Assembly: GCA_948146395.1 (NCBI GenBank)
Contig: OX411552.1
Coordinates: 50,892,258 to 50,956,257 of the forward strand
Source: Fragum whitleyi
Lineage: Eukaryota > Mollusca > Bivalvia > Cardiida > Cardiidae
Direction of reading: 5' to 3'
Length of the DNA: 64,000 nt
Shown here: positions 44,822-57,020 of the stretch, piece by piece
Numbering within the stretch: the stretch's first letter is position 1
Layout: every line of letters starts with the position of its first letter
Position numbers and translations under genes: made by a program
Notes under the pieces: generated by a model
The model's database searches: none
The model's input: the letters and a program-made list of their open reading frames with translations, nothing else
What the model was told of the DNA's origin: nothing

Positions 44822-46824
44822 CCTTGTTGATTCATTGTACACCACTGTTGTGTAAAAAGAAACTGTTTAGTTTACGTTACTTCAATAAAACATCTATCTA
44901 TCTATATTCAATACAGTCTACCTGGTTGAGCGTCCTATATTTCAAACATTGCCGTTTGACGACGTCGCCGTTATTTACAGACATTGGCTCTTGAATGACG
45001 TTCGGAGCAATTTCGCCACTTACGAGGGACCATCAATAATTGCGTGACCTCTTTCTGTAAAACGCATGTTGGTTATCTAGGATCTTTCAGACTTCTTACT
45101 TTGACTGAAAGAACATCTCCTAACTCACTTGCTTTTATCTCATTACTCGTCCCTAGATGGAAGCACGTGTTACATGGCGTCACGTGACCTGCCCCAACTC
45201 ACGTCTGTACATGGCATATCTGAATTACTTGCGCGGTATGATTGCTAGGAATTGAATGTATTTTTCGAATTTTTGCGATGGCTAGAACTCTGAAATTGGA
45301 TAATCTTGGCCACAGAAATGTTTCAGATGGATTGATGTAAAAGAGACCATTTCTCTCGCGGGCGATTTCTCTCTGCGCCAAAAAGAACTTAAATAGTTTT
45401 AATGGTGGTGAATTAATCCATATTGAGTGTACTTTTCTTTCTGGTAAAGCAATAAAAAATACTCCGAGAATGTTCGAAAATTTCACTTCCTGAAAGCTAA
45501 ATGAAGGAAATTGAAAATGCACGTTTCAAGGTATAATAGATCACTTACGCTGCCAAATATAAACTCTTTTTTTTTTCAATATTTCCATCTCAGACAAGTA
45601 TTATTGGTGGACGTTTACGTTCACCAGTGTTAATACCGCGTTAGAACAATCCTGTCAGATGTTAATAGGTTTTCAAAACAGTAGTGCTCACTTAGATTCA
45701 ATTTACTCTTTTTCAAGAATTGTGTCCGTCTGACAACAATGCATTTTAAAAATGGAGTGAAACAAGTATTCCATATAGCTTGTCGAAACCTCAAAGACAT
45801 CTTTTTAGTGCGAAATCATATGCAATTCTGAGATTGGGTGAATGTTTTGCTTGCGTAGAACTACTTTTCAGGCAGAGTGAGTAATGTGTCCCTTGTTTCC
45901 CGATGGTGTATGGGAGGTACCTCATGAAAACTTGGTAAATGGAATTACTGGAATGGTAACCTCCCCTGACACTACTGATAATAATAGAATAATAACCTAG
46001 ATCTCACACATGAATACGGATACAACGCGAGCAGGTAGTGTAAAGCAGTTAGGTCGTGCGATAAAGGTTTATGCAATGGGGGTTTACACTACTTTTCAAC
46101 ACACGACATTCAATCTCGAGCGTGTCTGCAATTATTTTACGTGCTTACCTTTTCTTTTTTCCATTTGTAAATGAAAATCGCTGAACATTAATTGATTATC
46201 CTTTTATTAAATTTTTCAAGCAGATAACAACAGAATTTTGATTGTGACCACGGAGAGTAGATTAGTTTTGAAAAAATAATGATACCTAGATAATCTAATT
46301 GTCATTTCTTTCCTTTTATACCAAATGGACCAGACGATCACTCTTTTAAATACACCCGGCATAATGCCAAAAGTTATCGAAACCTTGTAATTACAGGACT
46401 TTTGTTGACGATCGACGATCTTTGTTGAGAAATGTATATCTGAAGCAAGATGCGAACTTGGGTCAAGTCATTTTCCTTTTATCGTAATTTTACATGTAAA
46501 ATTTCTCTTTCCTCAACTAATGGAAGAATCACTTTAGTATGCCAACAGAAACGTCCACCATCAGTACTTCAGTGCTTTGATTATATTTGAGATGAAGTAG
46601 CGATAAGATGTGAACAGGAAATCTTTTCTTCGATTTAATTTTGTTACAATTCACATCACTTTTCCAGTATACCTTTTCCCAAATTTGACTTCTAGGTATA
46701 TTTTGTGTTAATTAAGAGACACAAATGTATAATGCCTACAATAGATTTGTTTTGATTTTAAAAACCGTTTACATTTGTGAAATTCAGTCAGGCTTGCTCC
46801 ACGATTTAAGGGGAAAAATACAGT
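44822..46824. other. No gene recognised
   Basis: CTTCAATAAAACATCTATCTATCTAT near 44880-44908 looks like the 3' end of a LINE or SINE with a short simple repeat. The minus-strand frame at 45199-45522 (107 codons) has no family motif. Nothing else is supported. Confidence 0.4.
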
Positions 46825-47172
46825 CGATATTGCTCGAGCGACCACGTCTGTTAAAACGAACAATTTTATCAAGCGACCACCATAAAAAGTCTCCTCACCG
46901 TAAGCAAATTCTCTGAAAAAGAGGACATTCTGAACGAAAATTGGTTTTTGTTTAATCATATGTTGTTGGAACCCATTATAATCGTCTCAATAAGACGATT
47001 CTAATGGATTCGAACATCATAAGATTCAGTAGAACTTGACCGACAATCTATAAATGCTATCAAAATAAACTGTCACATTTATCATAGTATTTCGCTTTAA
47101 GCGACCATTCCCATAAACGACCGCTTTTTGGTGGTCCCTTAAGTGGTCGCTTAACACAAATTTTACTGTAAT
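46825..47172. mobile_element. TACAGT-ended DNA element (pogo/Tigger-like MITE?)
   Basis: The left end TACAGTCGATATTGCTCGAGCGACCAC and the reverse complement of the right end, TACAGTAAAATTTGTGTTAAGCGACCAC, form imperfect terminal inverted repeats starting with TA. Inner GCGACC phrases recur (46873, 47101, 47118). The termini recall CAGT-ended elements of the pogo group, from memory. No transposase remains. Confidence 0.5.
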
Positions 47173-47439
47173 TTCCTAATTTTTGATGGTAATTTATTCC
47201 CTTAGAAAAGAAAATTCCTATAAGGAAATGGTATTTTTTATCAAGGCGAGACATTTGCCAAATGTTTCGCAAAATTTGAAAAATATTACTCATTACAAGT
47301 ATTTCCCGAGTAAGCTGTAATCTCCTATACCAATACCAACCCCTAGTTTATTTACAAGTTATGACATCATTTTCTAATGAACGCGCTTTGTGTGACGTCA
47401 TCGAACGACTGTAGCGTCACGATACATGTCGTCAGGAAG

Positions 47440-47560
47440 ATTGATTTATTGAATGGAGTTTTACGCCGCTTTCAACATTTTTTCAGTCATATCGCGCGGC
47501 TGGAGCACCTAACAACGGATTCCTGGTATCTGGTCTCTCACCATGTATTATTAAGTGTGT
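47440..47560 (-). repeat. SINE tail, copy B (reverse)
   Basis: TTACGCCGCTTTCAACATTTTTTCAGTCATATCGCG is the reverse of the ATATGACTGAAAGATTGTTGAAAACGGCG module, and GGATTCCTGGTATCTG follows as the reverse of the ATACCAGGAATCC block. Confidence 0.55.
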
Positions 47561-47662
47561 TATGTGAATTGTAGATAATGCCTTTGACGATACTGTTCAA
47601 TGCGCTTGAAAGTAAAAATTCCCTTGAAACAAGGCTTTTGAGTCCCAATTGATTAAGATAAA

Positions 47663-48752
47663 CAAGAGGACAATAATGGTTCTATATCGCTCACCTTCGT
47701 GTCTTTGTCTCATTTAATAAATCATATTTTCCAGCAGAGTCATAATTGTTCTTTTATGAGTTGAGGCATCTAAAACTGTAAACAAGAAAATTATCATTTA
47801 GGCCCTTTTTCCGTGATATGGCACGGATCCTTCCCATTTCAATAGGATTTATCCTCTTTACCTGACAAACATTCTGACCAAGTTTCGTGAAGATAGGACC
47901 ATATTTGTGGCCCCTAGAGTGTAAACAAGAAAATTGTCATTAAGGCCCCTTTCCCCGTGATATGGCACTTTTGCCATGATATGGCACGGGTCCTTCCCAC
48001 TCAATCTTGTGACCTGACAAAGATTCTGATCAAGTTTCATGAAGATCGGATCATGTTTGTGGCCTCTAGAGCGTAGACAAGAAAATTGTAATTAAGGCCC
48101 CTTTTCCCAGTGATATGGCTAGGATCCTTCCCATTTTTAATAGGATTATCCTTTTGACTTGACAAACATATTGATTCAGTATCATGAAGATTAGACAATA
48201 TTTGTGGCCTCAAGAGGGTTAACAAGAAAATTGTCATTTAGGCCCCTTTTCCCATGATATGACACGGTTTCTTCCCTTTTTCAATAGATTTCATCCTTGT
48301 GACCTGACAAACATTCTGGCAAGTTTCATGAAGATAGGACCATTATTGTGACCCCTATATTGCTTATAAAAAATTGTAATTGAGGCCCATTTTCCCGTGA
48401 TATGGCACAGATCTTTCCTATTTTCAATGGGGTTTATCCTTGTGACATGGCAAACATTCTTACCAAGTTTCATGAAGATCGGACAATATTTTTGGCATCT
48501 AGAGTGTTAACAAGAAAATTGTCCCTTAGGCCACTTTCCCCGTGATATGGCACAGTCCATTCCTTTTTCAATAGGGTTCATCCTCGTGACCTGTCAAACA
48601 TTCTGACCAAGTTCCATGAAGATTTGATAATAACTGTGGCCTCTAGAGTGTAAACACTTAAATTGTTAACGTCTGACGATGCACGACTCACGACGAACGA
48701 CGCACGACGGACATTCAATGATCACAAAAGCATCGAGCTCAAGGTGACTTAA
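47663..48752 (-). mobile_element. GCTCACCTGAGCAC-type minisatellite element, copy 4 (reverse)
   Basis: It starts AACAAGAGGACAATAATGG (the reverse of the CCTCTTGTT tail) and ends GCATCGAGCTCAAGGTGACTT (the reverse of the head). In between are six to seven units of about 150 bp sharing CCCGTGATATGGCACGG, TTGTGACCTGACAAACATTC, AAGTTTCATGAAGAT and GTAAACAAGAAAATTGTCAT. A run of GACGATGCACGACTCACGACG precedes the end. The frames at 47858-48473 (minus) are unit translations. Confidence 0.68.
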
Positions 48753-48759
48753 AAAAGGG

Positions 48760-49190
48760 AAAAGCAGCATTGACTCATATAAACAACTCATACGTTTTAA
48801 CTCATAATATAAACCAAATATCAAGCAAATTAGCGAAATTTAAAGGGGTGACGCTAAATGTTATACAATCTGGTTGGGGTTTTTTAACAATGAAACCATT
48901 TTAGGTAACCTTTAGTACACTAATGCATGTCAGTTGATGAGTATATGAGTTTGTGTCGACGATACTGTTTACTCTTCAAGAATGTGGGGTTGTATGTATT
49001 ATGAAGTCTGTCTAAAATCCCCAGTACACCATAGTTACCAACAAACCTGTCAAGCAAAAATAAAGGATCAATTATGTAAATAACTGATGAGTTAATGATT
49101 ACCGGTAGTTAAGTAAAAATACTTTTGATACCAATAAAGGACGCGAAGTATCCTTGGAACACTGGTTCAAGTGAATAAATCAATTGATCG
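48760..49190. other. No gene recognised
   Basis: AT-rich. If the hydroxylase gene continues, this is its intron. No exon encoding the expected C-terminus was found. Confidence 0.35.
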
Positions 49191-49194
49191 ATCG

Positions 49195-49600
49195 ATTTTT
49201 GGCTCACCAAAGAGCTCTGGATGAACAAGTGTGGTCTGTCACGTCGTCCTTTTGTCCACATTCTAACGGAATCTTCCAAAGGGCTAAATAAAAATGAAGC
49301 TTGACAGGGATGATATTTGGTTGTAAGCTTACAGTTTTGCTAGAAAAAAATTCTACGTAATAAATACTAATCACCATAGTAATATGATTCGCGCCATATT
49401 GATTTATAGAGACTAAGCTGGAAACCGTTAATACTCTTCTGCCAAATCATTAGATCTAGAGATTCGATATCAAGTACATGATATCAAAAATAAGTCCTCT
49501 AAAAAGTTGTTAGAATTATAACCCTGGTGCCGAACAATGCCCGGGCTCCGCCGGGGCACACCTCAATGTACACAGAAGGGTTTCTTTTTTAAGACAAATA
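49195..49600 (+). repeat. Truncated GGCTCACC...-type minisatellite element
   Basis: TTTTTGGCTCACCAAAGAGCTCTGGATG and GTCTGTCACGTCGTCCTTTTGTCCACA are a diverged head of the GCTCACC family. One or two decayed units follow (GAAGCTTGACAGGGATGATATTTGG, GCCCGGGCTCCGCCGGGGCAC). Confidence 0.45.
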
Positions 49601-49948
49601 TCTTCTCCTACAAAACCCTATGGTCTATAGTGTTGATATGTTTCATGTGACACCAACTTGCTATTACCTACCCAATGACACAGCCAGTTGTTTTCCAACC
49701 TTGTACAATGGTATCTGTTCGATACAGCAAGAAGATATATTCGTGTCTAAGGTCATAAAGAATTTATACGCATATAAGGCTTCTACACAAGTGTAGGGAA
49801 AGATCTTGAATTACTTTTGGTAATTTCCCAATGATAAGATTTCACTGGCCGTCACCGGACGTACATAGGATGAACAAATGCCTCATATCGGCACTCATTT
49901 TAACTCTTGGAAACGTAATTCGCTCACTTGCTTCAGTATTGAACTTAC

Positions 49949-52900
49949 TTAAGATGATGGTAGTCGTGGAATTCAGGCGACGGTAACAAAGGCAGGTGAT
50001 ATCCACTATGATGTATCACTGTAACAACGGTTGCCATGGCAATCCAAGAAAGCGTCGTCACCTGACAACTGCCCATTACCAATGGGCCTGACGCAATTGT
50101 CCATATGTTTCCAAAAGCAAATTCTATTGGATGAGCGTAGACGGCTCCTAGACCAATGGGGGCGGTCCATTCGTGATGTTGTTTGTGGACTCTCTTATAC
50201 AGAAAAGTCGAGTGTAACAACCTGTTTGGATATTCAGCGATATCAACATTATTAATAACAATCTTGTCACGAGAAAAATTTTTACATAACAGCTTATTAA
50301 ATACTGGTCACCATGAAATAAATCTGTAAGTAATTTACTGAATTTGGCATTATGTTATATCCCAACCCTTTTAATTTACTAAGAAATTGACTTATTTGTG
50401 ATGACGATGTCAACACCATCCGATCCTCGACAATACCAAAAATTTCATCAATTCATCAAAATACAGGATGAAAATATAAGATCTCATAGAAACCAACGTT
50501 AGTACAACAAGAGACTATTTTGAAGTCTCGAGCAGAAGAAATATTGAGCAGAAATATTGGTTCAAAGTTGTTGTCAATAGCTGATATTGTAGCGGTGCCC
50601 TTGATATAATTTCTACGATAAGCCAAGTATAAGCTAAACAAGTTAGCCATGCCTAAATTGAAGGATTTTGCGGACGAGAATTAAAGTTTGGGAAACATCT
50701 TAAATCATCTAAGGTGTCCCTGATCGAGAGTTAGAGCATCGGTTTCTTGGCCAAGAGGTCCCGTTCGAGTTATCGATTTTTGTTCTTCCTTGGTCCACAC
50801 ATTCGGCGCAGTTACTGGTCTATTCTCCAGGAAACAGAATCGAGTTTGATTAATCTAAGTTATAGGATCTTGGATCCCAATCGATGACTCATGTAAAAAT
50901 TATAATTTGATAAATATATTTCCGGATAAAATACATAACCGGGAGAAATTTTCTCAATGGTTCCAAATATTTGTCTTTTGGTGTGTAAAATCGTGATTGT
51001 GTGACAAGTTGGCGTACCTATGAGAGTAATAAAATGTCAGCTCTTCCATTAGAATACAGCCTATAATATCTGTAATAAATTCTGTGATTGTTGGTAGTTG
51101 AAAGGTCAGATTGCTTCCTCTCAACTTGTGTAAAACATAGTGTATAACTGTGTAAGGGAGTCCTATAATGACGTAATTGATCGTATTTTGTCTCATCAGG
51201 CGTAATAGGTCTTCAGACTTGGGCTGAAATGAGTACAATGAGTAAGGAAAAATACCATAAACAAAGGTAGAAAAATAGGTATTCCATTGTACTCGAATGT
51301 AAAACAACAGTAGAAAAACAGGTATTCGAGTGAAAAACAAATGTAGAAAAACAGGTAAACGAATGAAAAACAACAGTAGAAAAACAGGTACTCTAATGAA
51401 CAACAACAGTAGCAAAAACTAAACGAATAAAAAACAAAAGTAGAAAAACTGGTAAACGAATGAAAAACGACACAACAGCAAAGTGAACAAAATACCAAAA
51501 TATTCCTGAGACAAGAACTCCTCCTTTTCATAATGATTTGATTTCATCAACGGTCTATAACTCTGGCTGGTCAATTGACCGTCACCAAAAATGCATGATA
51601 TTCATATCTATAATTGATTCAGTTGACAATATTTTTTTTTATCAAAGATCTACATGAAAAGCTTAAAGTAGCTACATAAATATTTAACCTTGCTTTCTTT
51701 CATTACACGCTATTGAGCGTTATCCGTCCGTTAAACCGATGATACAAATAATCATTCTCTTTTTATCTCTAATAGGGCTGTCACACCTTAACGTTTTAGC
51801 CAGCGTGTGCGGAACGTGTTGGGTTTTTTATAACACGCTGCGAGCACGTCGGGTACGCTATGGACACGTTCCGCACACGCTATCGGCACGCTGTAACACG
51901 TTGGCACACGTTGCGATACGCTGAGTATCTCATAAAATTTTGTGCATGCTTAAAATTTCTCAGCGTGTTCGGAACGTGTTGGAACACGCTCCGCACACGT
52001 TCCGCACACGTTTCGAACACGCTCAGCACGCTAGAGACACGCTAGGAGCTCGTTCACTTACGCTACGGACACGCTAGAAACACGTTCGCCAAAAGTTTAA
52101 CGTGCTTCGAGCGTGTCTCCAGCGTACTGGGAACGTGTGCATAACGTGTCTTCAGCGTACTGAACGCGTGTCTAGCGCGTTGCCAGCGAGTTCACAGCGT
52201 GTTTCTGGCGTATGACAGCGTTTCAGTTTTCAATGAAAATATAAAAGTTCCGCTGCATGTTTGTCTTGAATTTCTACCACCAGCTTCTCCTTTTGACATG
52301 TTCATATCTGCATGTTTCCTCATGACCAGTCTACGAATGACTTGAAAACTCGATTATAAGAAGCATTCTCTATATTGGACGATGAACGATTTCGTTCAAG
52401 TCATATAAATAAAACTTATATTATGTTATGTTATGTTATGTTATGTTATGTTATGTTATAAGCGGTTTGTCTTTTCTTCCATATAAATTCTTTACGGATT
52501 TTCTTAATTCCTTAGATTGTCGAGGTGGAGAATGTAGCCTAAATGTGTATTAAACATTGCGTTTATAGCTTTACAAATGCGTCTGCTCTTTGGTTAGAAT
52601 AACAATACGTTCGCGAAAATACAAACATTCATTCGTCTCATTTGATCTTTATCAATAAACCAAAAAGACAAGTACATCGTTGTACCTAGTGGACATAATA
52701 CAAGACGTGTTTTACTCTATTCTGCTCTGTTCAGAATATTTGATTCTATTATATGTACTACAAGTTTGATATTTGGTACACCTTTTCCCCCTTAATATAG
52801 GACTAGCAATTCAAAATAAAGAGAGGTTGTAGAAAGTCATCCTACATGGTAGAGCATATGGAGGAAGAAAGGAGTGCATTATGACAAGTAGTTCCTTACC

Positions 52901-54524
52901 CTTTCGCAATATTTTTCGAGTGAAAAGTACTAGAAGCTTTAATCAGCCTGTAATCTTATAAGTTTGTTATATGCATGTTTTCATATGTAACAGGTGCCAG
53001 TGTATTTTCATTTCGTCTTTTCCTATTTTTCTTTTACATGAACCAACATACTTTGAATTTGAATATGTTTAGTGGCCGGTGGCCTGTTTATATTTTAAAA
53101 GAATGAATATAAAGTGGTAATTTTTTGCAGAATTTATATTTACATCCAAAACACGCTGCGAACACGTTATAACACGCCAGAAGCGCGTTACAAACACGCT
53201 AAGCACGTTCTGAGGACGTTACGAGAACGTTGGACACACGCTCAAGAACGTTGGTATACGCTGACATACGCTATCAACACGTTCTGGACACGTTTCTCAC
53301 GCGTTACTCACACGTTCAAACTCGCTATGAACACGCTACAAGCGCGTCGTGAATTGACAAAAAGAAAATGTAGGTCAGCGTATGCCGACGTTTTGCGGAC
53401 TTAGTCGTTTTCTCAAACGCGTTAGGCACACGCTGGCTAAAACGTTGAGGTGTGACAGGGCCATAAAAAAAATAGCAAATTCATTTTACATTAAATGTTA
53501 GATACACATGTAGACTGGTTTTAATGACGCGACATTAACTTCTATCGTTAGGATGAACCGTATTTGAATATTTTCACTAAATTGTAAGTTATATCACAGT
53601 AGTAAAATACTGAGGGTGTCGAATGTAAAACAATTTTTAATATGACCTACGTCGCGGAAGTGAAATACCCCCCCCCCCCCTTGAATATTTTTGATATTAC
53701 ACTAGTGGAATATCTATGCAAATGAAATCAGAGGGAATAGCAACGATATTTTGTAACCGCAAAAATGACGTCATAATGTATATCTTGTGACGTCAGTTTT
53801 AAACGGCGTTATAAATTTCGGGGAAGTTGAATTGTTGAATTTCAAAAAAATTGACGATTTGGGTCACATTATAAATTGAATATAAAATTTGTGCTCATAA
53901 AATACCGAATTTATTAAACTCGTCATCTATTAACAGATAAAAACTCGGCGCAGCCTCGTTTTTATCTCTTTATAGATGACTCGTTTAATAAATTTGATGA
54001 CCACTCATTCAATATCCTCTACATACATACATACATTAATTCAAAGAGTCAGTTATTGATAATTTGAACACCTCTTTCATAATGGTAAATATTAGAACAA
54101 ATAAACTTTTTAAAGAAAAACCATGTACTTACGGGTTGATTTTTACCAGGCTGTGTCTTGTACTTCAGAAGCCATAATGGTTTACCATACAAATCTACGT
54201 ATAAAAATGTCAGTCCCACCAAAACATAGGACAGAAAAAACACAACGTTCAGGGCTGTAAGAAAACAGAAACGTTAGTATAGAACAAAAATTTATACATC
54301 ATTTCATAGATAACAGTTTTTAATCGGTGATATTCTAGAAAAATCTTTGGCTTTGTTCTCCTTCACACATCAGGACGAATTAGATAAAAAAAATTGAGAG
54401 TAAAATTTACCTAGAAATGTGACGGCTCCTTCGTGAAAAGACAGGACCTCCCATCCTTGAGAAGAGAAGGCTTCTGTGTCTTTCTGAACAGTTACTCTTC
54501 CCGTCTCCATAACTGATTGTCGGG
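49949..54524 (-). CDS. Fatty-acid hydroxylase / sterol-desaturase superfamily protein (partial, 4 exons seen)
   Basis: Minus-strand exons with GT-AG junctions and matching phases: 54524-54411, 54254-54133, 51223-51018 and 50221-49949. The protein reads [71 protein letters not shown] and EFHDYHHLK. The three histidine boxes that bind the di-iron centre are all present: HRLLH (made across the 51018/50221 junction), HKQHH, and HH...HDYHH. Such enzymes are ER-membrane hydroxylases or desaturases of lipids. The KTQPGKNQP stretch and the order of boxes recall FAXDC2-type proteins, so a lipid or sterol hydroxylase role is likely, but the substrate is not readable. The N-terminal exon(s) above 54524 and the last exon(s) below 49949 were not found. 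The 54524 edge is the least certain junction. Foldback-like element 4 lies in the 54132-51224 intron. Confidence 0.85.
50700..50875 (+). repeat. tRNA-headed SINE, family of 62230, copy in hydroxylase intron
   Basis: CGAGAGTTAGAGCATCGGTTTC and CCAAGAGGTCCCGTTCGAG form a decayed tRNA-like head. The body GTTCTTCCTTGGTCCACAC, ATTCGGCGCAG, TACTGGTC...TCTCCAGGAAACAGAATC matches the reverse-oriented copy at 62230-62392. Confidence 0.6.
51255..51480. repeat. 33-36-bp minisatellite next to a hydroxylase splice acceptor
   Basis: About six copies of AACGAATGAAAAACAACAGTAGAAAAACAGGTA-like units (shared core AGTAGAAAAACAGGTA). Read on the minus strand it is T-rich and ends about 30 bases upstream of the 3' splice site of the exon starting at 51223. 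It is the source of the hydrophobic minus-strand frame that precedes the exon. Confidence 0.8.
51775..53463. mobile_element. Foldback-like element 4, arms of about 10-bp ACACG(C/T)T repeats
   Basis: The left end GGGCTGTCACACCTTAACG and the reverse complement of the right end, GGCCCTGTCACACCTCAACG, continue together through TTTTAGCCAGCGTGTGC. Inside, both arms (51798-52225 and 53145-53450) are packed with AACACGCT, AACACGTT, ACACGTTC and their complements about every 10 bp, switching orientation several times. The middle (52230-53140) is AT-rich and non-coding, with a (TTATG)n run. ATA is present on both sides, which is too short to count as a target duplication. It lies in an intron of the hydroxylase gene. 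The plus-strand frames at 51739-52045 and 53114-53404 are translations of the arrays. Confidence 0.75.
52418..52460. repeat. (TTATG)n microsatellite
   Basis: About eight perfect TTATG units following ATAAATAAAACTTATA, a layout typical of a LINE or SINE 3' end with a simple-repeat tail. It sits in the centre of foldback-like element 4. Confidence 0.9.
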
Positions 54525-54529
54525 CTGAA

Positions 54530-54800
54530 ATAGATTCCGTTGACAGCGGTAAAAACAGAACGTCATACTGATAAAAGTGCCATAACAAGAGTACAAACCG
54601 AATGTAACGCTGAATAACGGACAGAAAAAGATGCTGTTAGCACGGGTACAAACAGATGAGGATACAAAACAGGGCATCAGAACGAAAAGATCCTAACTTA
54701 AAAAGGATTCCGTTAAAAAGAGTACAGACAGAACGTCATGTTGCAAAAAGGTGCCGTAAGAAACAGCACAATCAGATGTTATAAAGGTACAAAAAATCCA
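54530..54800. repeat. Degenerate 40-60-bp minisatellite before a hydroxylase exon
   Basis: Loosely repeated phrases AACAGAACGTCAT, AAAAGTGCC/AAAAGGTGCCGTAA, AAGAGTACA(A/G)AC and GGTACAAA recur. As at 51255-51480 it is A-rich on the plus strand and ends directly upstream of a minus-strand splice acceptor. Confidence 0.5.
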
Positions 54801-54906
54801 AACCTATCATGTTAAAGCATAAGATAAATCTGGATGCGCTTAAAGAGCCTAATTTGCTCTACAGGCCTGAATGGGCTTAAAAATAATTTTAGTTAGGATA
54901 GATATT

Positions 54907-54950
54907 TGAATAAATAAATAAATAAATAAATAAATAAATGAATAAATATT
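54907..54950. repeat. (AAAT)n microsatellite
   Basis: About nine tandem AAAT/TAAA units with one ATGA interruption near the right end. Confidence 0.88.
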
Positions 54951-56430
54951 TCAGTATAATTTCTTTCCGTAAACAAAGATTATTATCTTATCTTCTGGGA
55001 AACAACTGTAATTCTCAAATTAATCATATTTCAGTCCAACAGCACATAATTATTTCATTTAAAATCAATTAATCCGCTACACTTTCCAAGCGACCAAAAT
55101 AATTCATCAAAAATGCATCAGAATAACATTCATTTTAAATTTTGTTGATATAAAATTTATACTTTCTGACTTTCTAAGAAAAAACCCATAGCAATTTTCG
55201 CTTTAAACCGGCATGTATATCCCTCCCTTAATACAAAAGTTTTTTTTTTCAACCAATCCAAATTTACCCGCACGCTGATTAAAAAGAAAGTCACAAAGGG
55301 ATCATTTCTGTAATAATTGGTTGAAAAGAATTGAATCTTTTCTGAGAATATGATATTCAATTTTTTTTACATATTCTCCGTACTTTGGAATTAATTCTTT
55401 CCATAGAAGTCATATTTATTTTCCAAACATTCAAAACAATTCTACCTGTCTGATAAAAAGGTCAAAAATGGATCATCCATGTGAAATGTTTAAAATTCAT
55501 CCAGCTCTTTCTATGATGAAGTTTTTTTTTTAAAAAAAAAAGTTTACAACTTGATGCATAGACACACAGACACAAGACGGGCAAAGCCAAAGTGGTCTTC
55601 GGCCAGTGGAGATAAAAATAAAATAAAACAAGATACCTTTAATTTTCAAGTTTCAAATTCCTTATCTTTGTCGCTAGCTTTCAAAGAAAACATAGTGGGG
55701 TAAACAGCGAAACAAATGAAATTCCATTTTTCTCCTTAAAATACATCACATGTCCAAGTTTAGGTTAATGGCAATTTCAAATAATAATAACTACATGTAG
55801 TTTATCTATGCTATAAATTATATCATTCCTTTGTCAACTGCCCATATCATAGTCATACAAACGTTATCATGGCTATTCGCCCGAGAAAGGGCTCCATCTG
55901 GAGTCCTGTTAATCAACGGGCCGCTAACAGATCCACTATTAGGATGTTACCAAAATGGGTATATATAGTATGAACGTAAGATTTGCCAGATAAATGTGGG
56001 AAATGTTATCCGCGTGACTGAGCCTTCTCAAGGGTTGCGTGCTGACACTTTCTAGATGGCTCCTTCTCGATTGGCGATATAAATTTCAAATCGGCGATAA
56101 ATAAAAATAAGCCAATATATTATCATAGTCAAATTTGACCCAATTAGATACATACATACTTCGCAGCCTGTTTGTATTTAAATTTGTTGGATGAGAACAT
56201 AAAGAAGTGGCCAATTTAAGCCGGTGGAAAGAAATATGACCCCTTGAAGTTTCTTGTGTATGTGATAAATATAGATGAAAGAAGGTAATGACTTCTTTTC
56301 CACATTCCAACTCAAACCTAGTCCTGTATTCGTGATAAAAAAAGGCACTCACGAACAATTTACTCCTGGGACACATAATGAATAGATTTCAAATGACGAT
56401 GCAAGTTAATATTAGCCTGCAGTTCAGAAT
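54951..56430. other. No gene recognised; short repeat end at 55555-55616
   Basis: AT-rich. GACACAAGACGGGCAAAGCC...GGTCTTCGGCCAGTGGAGAT at 55570-55616 is the reverse of the AGCTCCACTGGCC element head. Any upstream hydroxylase exon that should lie here was not recognised. Confidence 0.4.
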
Positions 56431-56431
56431 A

Positions 56432-56750
56432 TTGTGAAATTAACACCGTGAAAGATTTGGGAATTATTTCGGAGTGAAATTGAATGAGTGCGTTGTGTAA
56501 CTTTTGAATGAAACTGAAAGAAGGTAATCCACTATCGCTTATTTTGTTCAAGATGAACAAAATTAGCGATATTTATTCATTTTAATATTTTTACAAAATA
56601 TGTCTATAAGATCTACAAATAGGTTTGTCTTCACGAACCCATCAGACGCTTACAAAGTTCAATTTAGTCAGAGAACTCGTGATTTCTTTTAAATGAGCCG
56701 TTGCTCTTATCCTTTTCAGTGATTTTGGATGACGCAATGGCGCCCAGAAT
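56432..56750. mobile_element. TA-flanked MITE, copy 4 (diverged, partial)
   Basis: GTGAATGAGTG(C/T)G...TTTTGAATGAAA, AATCCACTATCGCTTATTTTG, AAGATGAACAAAATTAGCGA, CACGAACCCATCAGACGCTTAC and AACTCGTGATTTCTT align in order with the bodies at 9811 and 29491. The ends are lost. Confidence 0.6.
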
Positions 56751-56859
56751 TATCAAAATCCAGTAATTAACATTAGGATTATATCATCGTTCTTGTTTTG
56801 TATTAGATTAAATTGTTTTTCAGAAGGCATCATTGTAAATAAGTTCTCCATTGCATTGT

Positions 56860-57020
56860 TTGTATGGTGACAGATAGATAGATACCTTTATTTCCTCCAT
56901 TACAGGAGAGTGAAAACATATTACATAATACATACAGAAAAAATGCAAACATATTTACAACGACTAGAGGTACAAGAAAATAATAAACAAAACATTTCGA
57001 CAGACAGTCAAACAAACATA
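56860..57020 (-). repeat. LINE-tail-like sequence (reverse)
   Basis: GATAGATAGATACCTTTATTTCC followed by an A-rich stretch could be the 3' end of a minus-strand LINE with a simple-repeat tail, read in reverse. No coding remnant is attached, so this rests on shape alone. Confidence 0.25.

Noticed and set aside
45199..45522. 107-codon minus-strand frame as a gene
   Set aside because: No recognisable domain. It lies in a stretch without splice or polyadenylation context.
51739..53404. Arg/His/Thr-rich frames at 51739-52045 and 53114-53404
   Set aside because: They arise from the 10-bp ACACG arrays of foldback-like element 4 and show no family motif.
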